Below are positions 61,585 to 64,000 of a stretch of 64,000 nucleotides of DNA, piece after piece (within the stretch, counting starts at the first letter, position 1; each line of letters starts with the position of its first letter). The stretch is taken from NCBI GenBank assembly GCA_039621445.1, contig CP154957.1, forward strand, positions 30,657,778-30,721,777. Direction: 5' to 3'. The stretch is from Euglena gracilis. Lineage: Eukaryota; Euglenida; Euglenophyceae; Euglenales. The notes below the pieces were generated by a model. That model searched no databases and had not been told where the DNA came from. It saw only the letters and a list, made by a program, of their open reading frames with translations. Both the position numbers and the translations under genes were made by a program.

Positions 61585-61750
61585 TTTTTTTGAAAAATGC
61601 CCTTTTCGGTGTTCGCCCGTCGTTCCATTTTCGGTTTTTCCCCCCGAAGTGAACAAGTACATCGGGGGGGGGGGGTGGTCTCGAGACCCCCCTGTGCACT
61701 TCCGAAGTGAACTGAACAGGGGGGAGGGGGAGTCGTGGGTCCCGAAGTGG
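61585..61750 (-). repeat. U-family repeat, copy 3
   Basis: ATGCCCTTTTCGGTGTTCG ... TGCACTTCCGAAGTGAACTG ... GAGTCGTGGGTCCC; inverted copy of 47755-47930. Confidence 0.75.
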
Positions 61751-62040
61751 ACTACCTACCAATGCCACAAAAAATTAAACTAGAAAGCGAAATCATGGGT
61801 AGAACCCCTTTGGAAACCTCCCAACTCAACCCAACTGTCGATTTTGCAACCTGGGGTGGGGGGCGGACGAAGAAGCCATTTTTTTCACTTTGCGCAAATT
61901 GTTTTTTTCATTGAAATTGACCCACAGAGTTTCCCCAAACTCGGCTGCTCAAGAAAATGGAGGGGGGGGACTCATGGGGAATCGGTTTGTATTCAAACAG
62001 CCGAGGTGAAAGTGGTTTGTGGGGTCCCCAAAAAAACAAT

Positions 62041-62400
62041 TACCATGCCCCCCCCCCCCCCGAGCTATTCCCGTCCCCGGGACCCTTTACGGCACAATGG
62101 GAACAGTACGGGGGGGAACAGCTTGGGGGGGGACCTAGGTCCCCCCCAAGCTATTCCCATACCCGACCCTCGGGCAACCCAAAGGGGTCATTTTTGGCAA
62201 CTTTTTTGGATGTTCGCAAAAAATGGTCATTTTTAAGCACATTTGTCAAAAAGTGATTTTTGAAAAAGTCCCAAAAACGTCGATTTTTGAGCACTTTTTT
62301 GGGAAGTTCTTTGTAAAAAGTGCTATGACAGTGAGCTATTCCCGTCCCCCCTATGGGAATAGCTCGGGGGGGGGGGACAGCTCGGGGGGGGGGGGCATGG
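62041..62400 (+). mobile_element. TACCATGCCCC TIR element K1
   Basis: 360 bp. The left end TACCATGCCCCCCCCCCCCC then GAGCTATTCCCGTCCCC is mirrored by GGGACAGCTCGGGGGGGGGG then GCATGGTA. The interior has a GGGGACCTAGGTCCCC palindrome and AT-rich DNA. Fragments: 39015-39160 and 24353-24390. Confidence 0.75.
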
Positions 62401-62577
62401 TAGTATCAAAGGAGGGGAAAAAAAGTCGATTTGTGGCCAAAATCAAACATCAAGAAATGCCATAGGTTTCAGGGAGGTGAAATGAGCATTTTCTCGAGGG
62501 CTTATTTCGGCTGCCAAAGGCGGCCGAGACGGTAATGGATTTTGCAATTTCATTTTCTGGAAATGTGATTTTAACTG

Positions 62578-62992
62578 GTACCCCCCCCCCCCCTAGTCGT
62601 ACGACCACCCCTCATTTATGACCACCCCCCGGTCACAGGTTGCAGGTCATGGGGGTGTTATGACCACCCCCCCCGGTCACAGGTTGCAGGTTGCGAAAAA
62701 TTTAACCCCCCAAAATAAGTCCCCCCCCTGGCCGGTCCGAGCAAAAATCCATGAAATGGACCCCACCCAAAATAAGGTCCCCCCTGCCGGCGCGAAGCGC
62801 CGGATTTTTGAAAAATGGGACATTTTGGGGGGGTAAATCTGCCATTTTGGGACAGTTTTCACACACTTCTACGACCGCCCCTTCATCTATGACCACCCCC
62901 CGGTCACAGGTTGCAGGTTATGGGGGTGTTATGACCACCCCCCCCGGTCACAGGTTGCAGGAACCCGGTCATACGACTAGGGGGGGGGGGTA
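62578..62992 (+). mobile_element. GTACCCCC TIR element M2
   Basis: 415 bp with ends GTACCCCCCCCCC, TAGTCGTACGACC and GGTCATACGACTAGGGGGG. Four GGTCACAGGTTGCAGG direct repeats and two AAAATAAG(G/T)(T/C)CCCCCC lie inside. Larger relative of M1 (13232-13352). Confidence 0.75.
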
Positions 62993-63308
62993 AGGTGGCT
63001 GTCAAAGTAGCATTGCGGCAGAAGAAAAATTGAAACATTTCATGAAATTTCAGAAACATATTTTCCCTGTGGTGAAAGATTTGAAATATGGACCCTTCTT
63101 GTCAACCTACATTGAATAGGAAAAGCATGGCGCGGTCTTGGTGGATCCTTCATCGTTGCAAAAATGAAGGAAATTTTTTTTATTTTTCGAAATATTTCTG
63201 AAACATATCTGAAATATTTCCGAAATGAAACATATTTTCCCAATCTTTCGAAAGATACCCAATGCTATGCCAAAGGCAGCCGAGATGGTAACGCCCTTTG
63301 AACCATTG

Positions 63309-63354
63309 GAGGCTAGGCACAGCGGACCCCCCCCCGAGCGGCGCGCCTAGCCTC
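63309..63354 (+). mobile_element. 46-bp P-family element P4 with CATTG direct repeats
   Basis: GAGGCTAGGCACAGCGG ... GGCGCGCCTAGCCTC, flanked by CATTG at 63304-63308 and 63355-63359 (CCATTG if 6 bp). It is the shortest member of the GCTAGGC family and gives its best-defined ends. Confidence 0.6.
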
Positions 63355-63475
63355 CATTGATCATCGCATTGCAAAGAAAAATATCACACTCATGCCAAAA
63401 ATTTTTTCTTTCCAAAATCCCGGAGCGGGGGGCGGCCGCCCCCCCCCCCCCGACCCCATTTTCTACACCCTGCTA

Positions 63476-63745
63476 ATTGGGGGTCCGAAGGAGCCCGGCC
63501 ATTAGCCTAATTGGGGGGGTGAGGGTATAGGGACATAGGGATATAGGGAGATGTAGGTATAGGTACCCCCCCCCCCCCCATATTGTCCCACCAACCTCCC
63601 CCCGGGAGGCCCGACCGGACAATATGGGGGGGGGGACAATATGGGGGTACCAAAGGAATTTCATTGGCCGATCCAAAAAAACCCCCCGTCGGCCGGGGCC
63701 GAGGGACAATATGGGGGGGGGGACAATATGGGGGGGGGTTGGTAT
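63476..63745 (+). mobile_element. ACAATATGGGGG TIR elements
   Basis: 63476-63537 is a Q-type fragment (CTAATTGGGGGGGTGAGGGTAT). 63563-63650 has ends GTACCCCC ... ATATTGTCC and GGACAATATGGGGGTAC. A second GGGACAATATGGGGGGGGG pair runs to 63737. Confidence 0.6.
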
Positions 63746-63762
63746 ACCCAACCTTTGCCAAG

Positions 63763-63906
63763 TTAAACCGGCGTTTGAGACGCCGGGTTCAGGACAGAAC
63801 CAGCGTCCCCCCCACGGGTTTTCCGGACGCCGGTTCTGTCCTAAAGCCCGGCGTTAGGAACGCCGGTTTTGTCCTGAACCCGCCGTCTCTAAAACGCCGC
63901 TTTAAA
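63763..63906 (+). mobile_element. short ACGCCGG-family TIR element
   Basis: Ends TTAAACCGGCGTTTGAGACG and (reverse complement) TTTAAAGCGGCGTTTTAGAG, with four ACGCCGG blocks inside. Its order matches E3's left palindrome block (41503-41632), so it looks like an E3 end with the arm missing. Confidence 0.7.
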
Positions 63907-63907
63907 C

Positions 63908-63991
63908 AAGGGGTGGCGGACGCCGGTTCTGTCCAAAGCCCGGCGTTCCGGACGCCGGGTTTTGGACAGAACCGGCGTCCGCCACCCCTTT
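63908..63991 (+). repeat. 84-bp palindrome AAGGGGTGGCGGACGCCGG
   Basis: AAGGGGTGGCGGACGCCGGT ... mirrored to CCGCCACCCCTT around TTCCGGA. Nearly identical to 42335-42419. The window ends 9 bp later. Confidence 0.9.
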
Positions 63992-64000
63992 TTTGTAGTA

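Overview
This window reads as nuclear DNA of a eukaryote with a very repeat-rich, gene-poor genome, most likely a protist or alga; the sequence does not fix the lineage. The reasons are short GT-AG introns and pyrimidine-tract splice acceptors beside short coding exons, a short run of CCCTAA (TTAGGG-type) repeats inside the window, micro- and minisatellites, decayed retroelement and DNA-transposon pieces, and many short non-autonomous elements with terminal inverted repeats (TIRs). There is no operon structure. I saw no rRNA, tRNA or CRISPR array. Runs of 8 or more G or C are extremely common and nearly always sit just inside the inverted ends of an element, so most long Gly/Pro/Arg-rich open frames here are artefacts of G/C tracts.

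Layout. 0-9 kb: a retroviral-type aspartic protease fragment, coding-like pieces, and three hAT-like MITEs (2844-3155, 6082-6454, 8094-8338), each with a perfect 8-bp target-site duplication (TSD). 9-13 kb: a signal-anchor-like exon and the first copy (9917-12341) of a large element built on TTTGCGCAAA palindromes; its second copy is at 29700-33123. 13-20 kb: a terminal exon (13744-13948, minus), a 1.1-kb element with a 9-bp TSD sitting inside an open frame (15384-16484), more G-tract elements, and two further hAT-like MITEs. 20-29 kb: low-complexity DNA, dispersed duplications, another hAT-like MITE with a perfect TSD (25638-26032), and two hairpins. 33-39 kb: duplicated AT-rich DNA and a TIR element carrying a 47-bp satellite.

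39.7-46.9 kb is the most gene-like part. Two inverted-repeat elements (E1 39926-41469, E2 45565-46858) carry recognisably related protein-coding sequences and related outer ends. Between them lies E3 (41503-44231), with arms of about 780 bp around a spliced helix-turn-helix transposase remnant, and further coding pieces at 44466-45132. 47-51 kb holds minisatellites, a telomere-like tract and two exon-like stretches. 51.4-58.8 kb has three sibling elements (Z, X, Y) with palindrome-packed TIRs; X and Y have central satellites of about 160 bp x7 and 140 bp x5. 59-61.2 kb contains an element with ten GTGTCTTATATTTGG motifs around a tiny acidic ORF, then a hAT-like element (60253-61208) with a second TIR element nested in it, each with its own 8-bp TSD. 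61.5-64 kb is more G-tract TIR elements and ACGCCGG palindromes, running out of the window.

The genes do not form a pathway. The best-supported story is layered transposition: autonomous remnants (aspartic protease, Tc1/mariner-like helix-turn-helix, the E1/E2 protein family) and many non-autonomous derivatives, several caught with empty sites, TSDs or interrupted reading frames. All functional names come from motifs read by eye.
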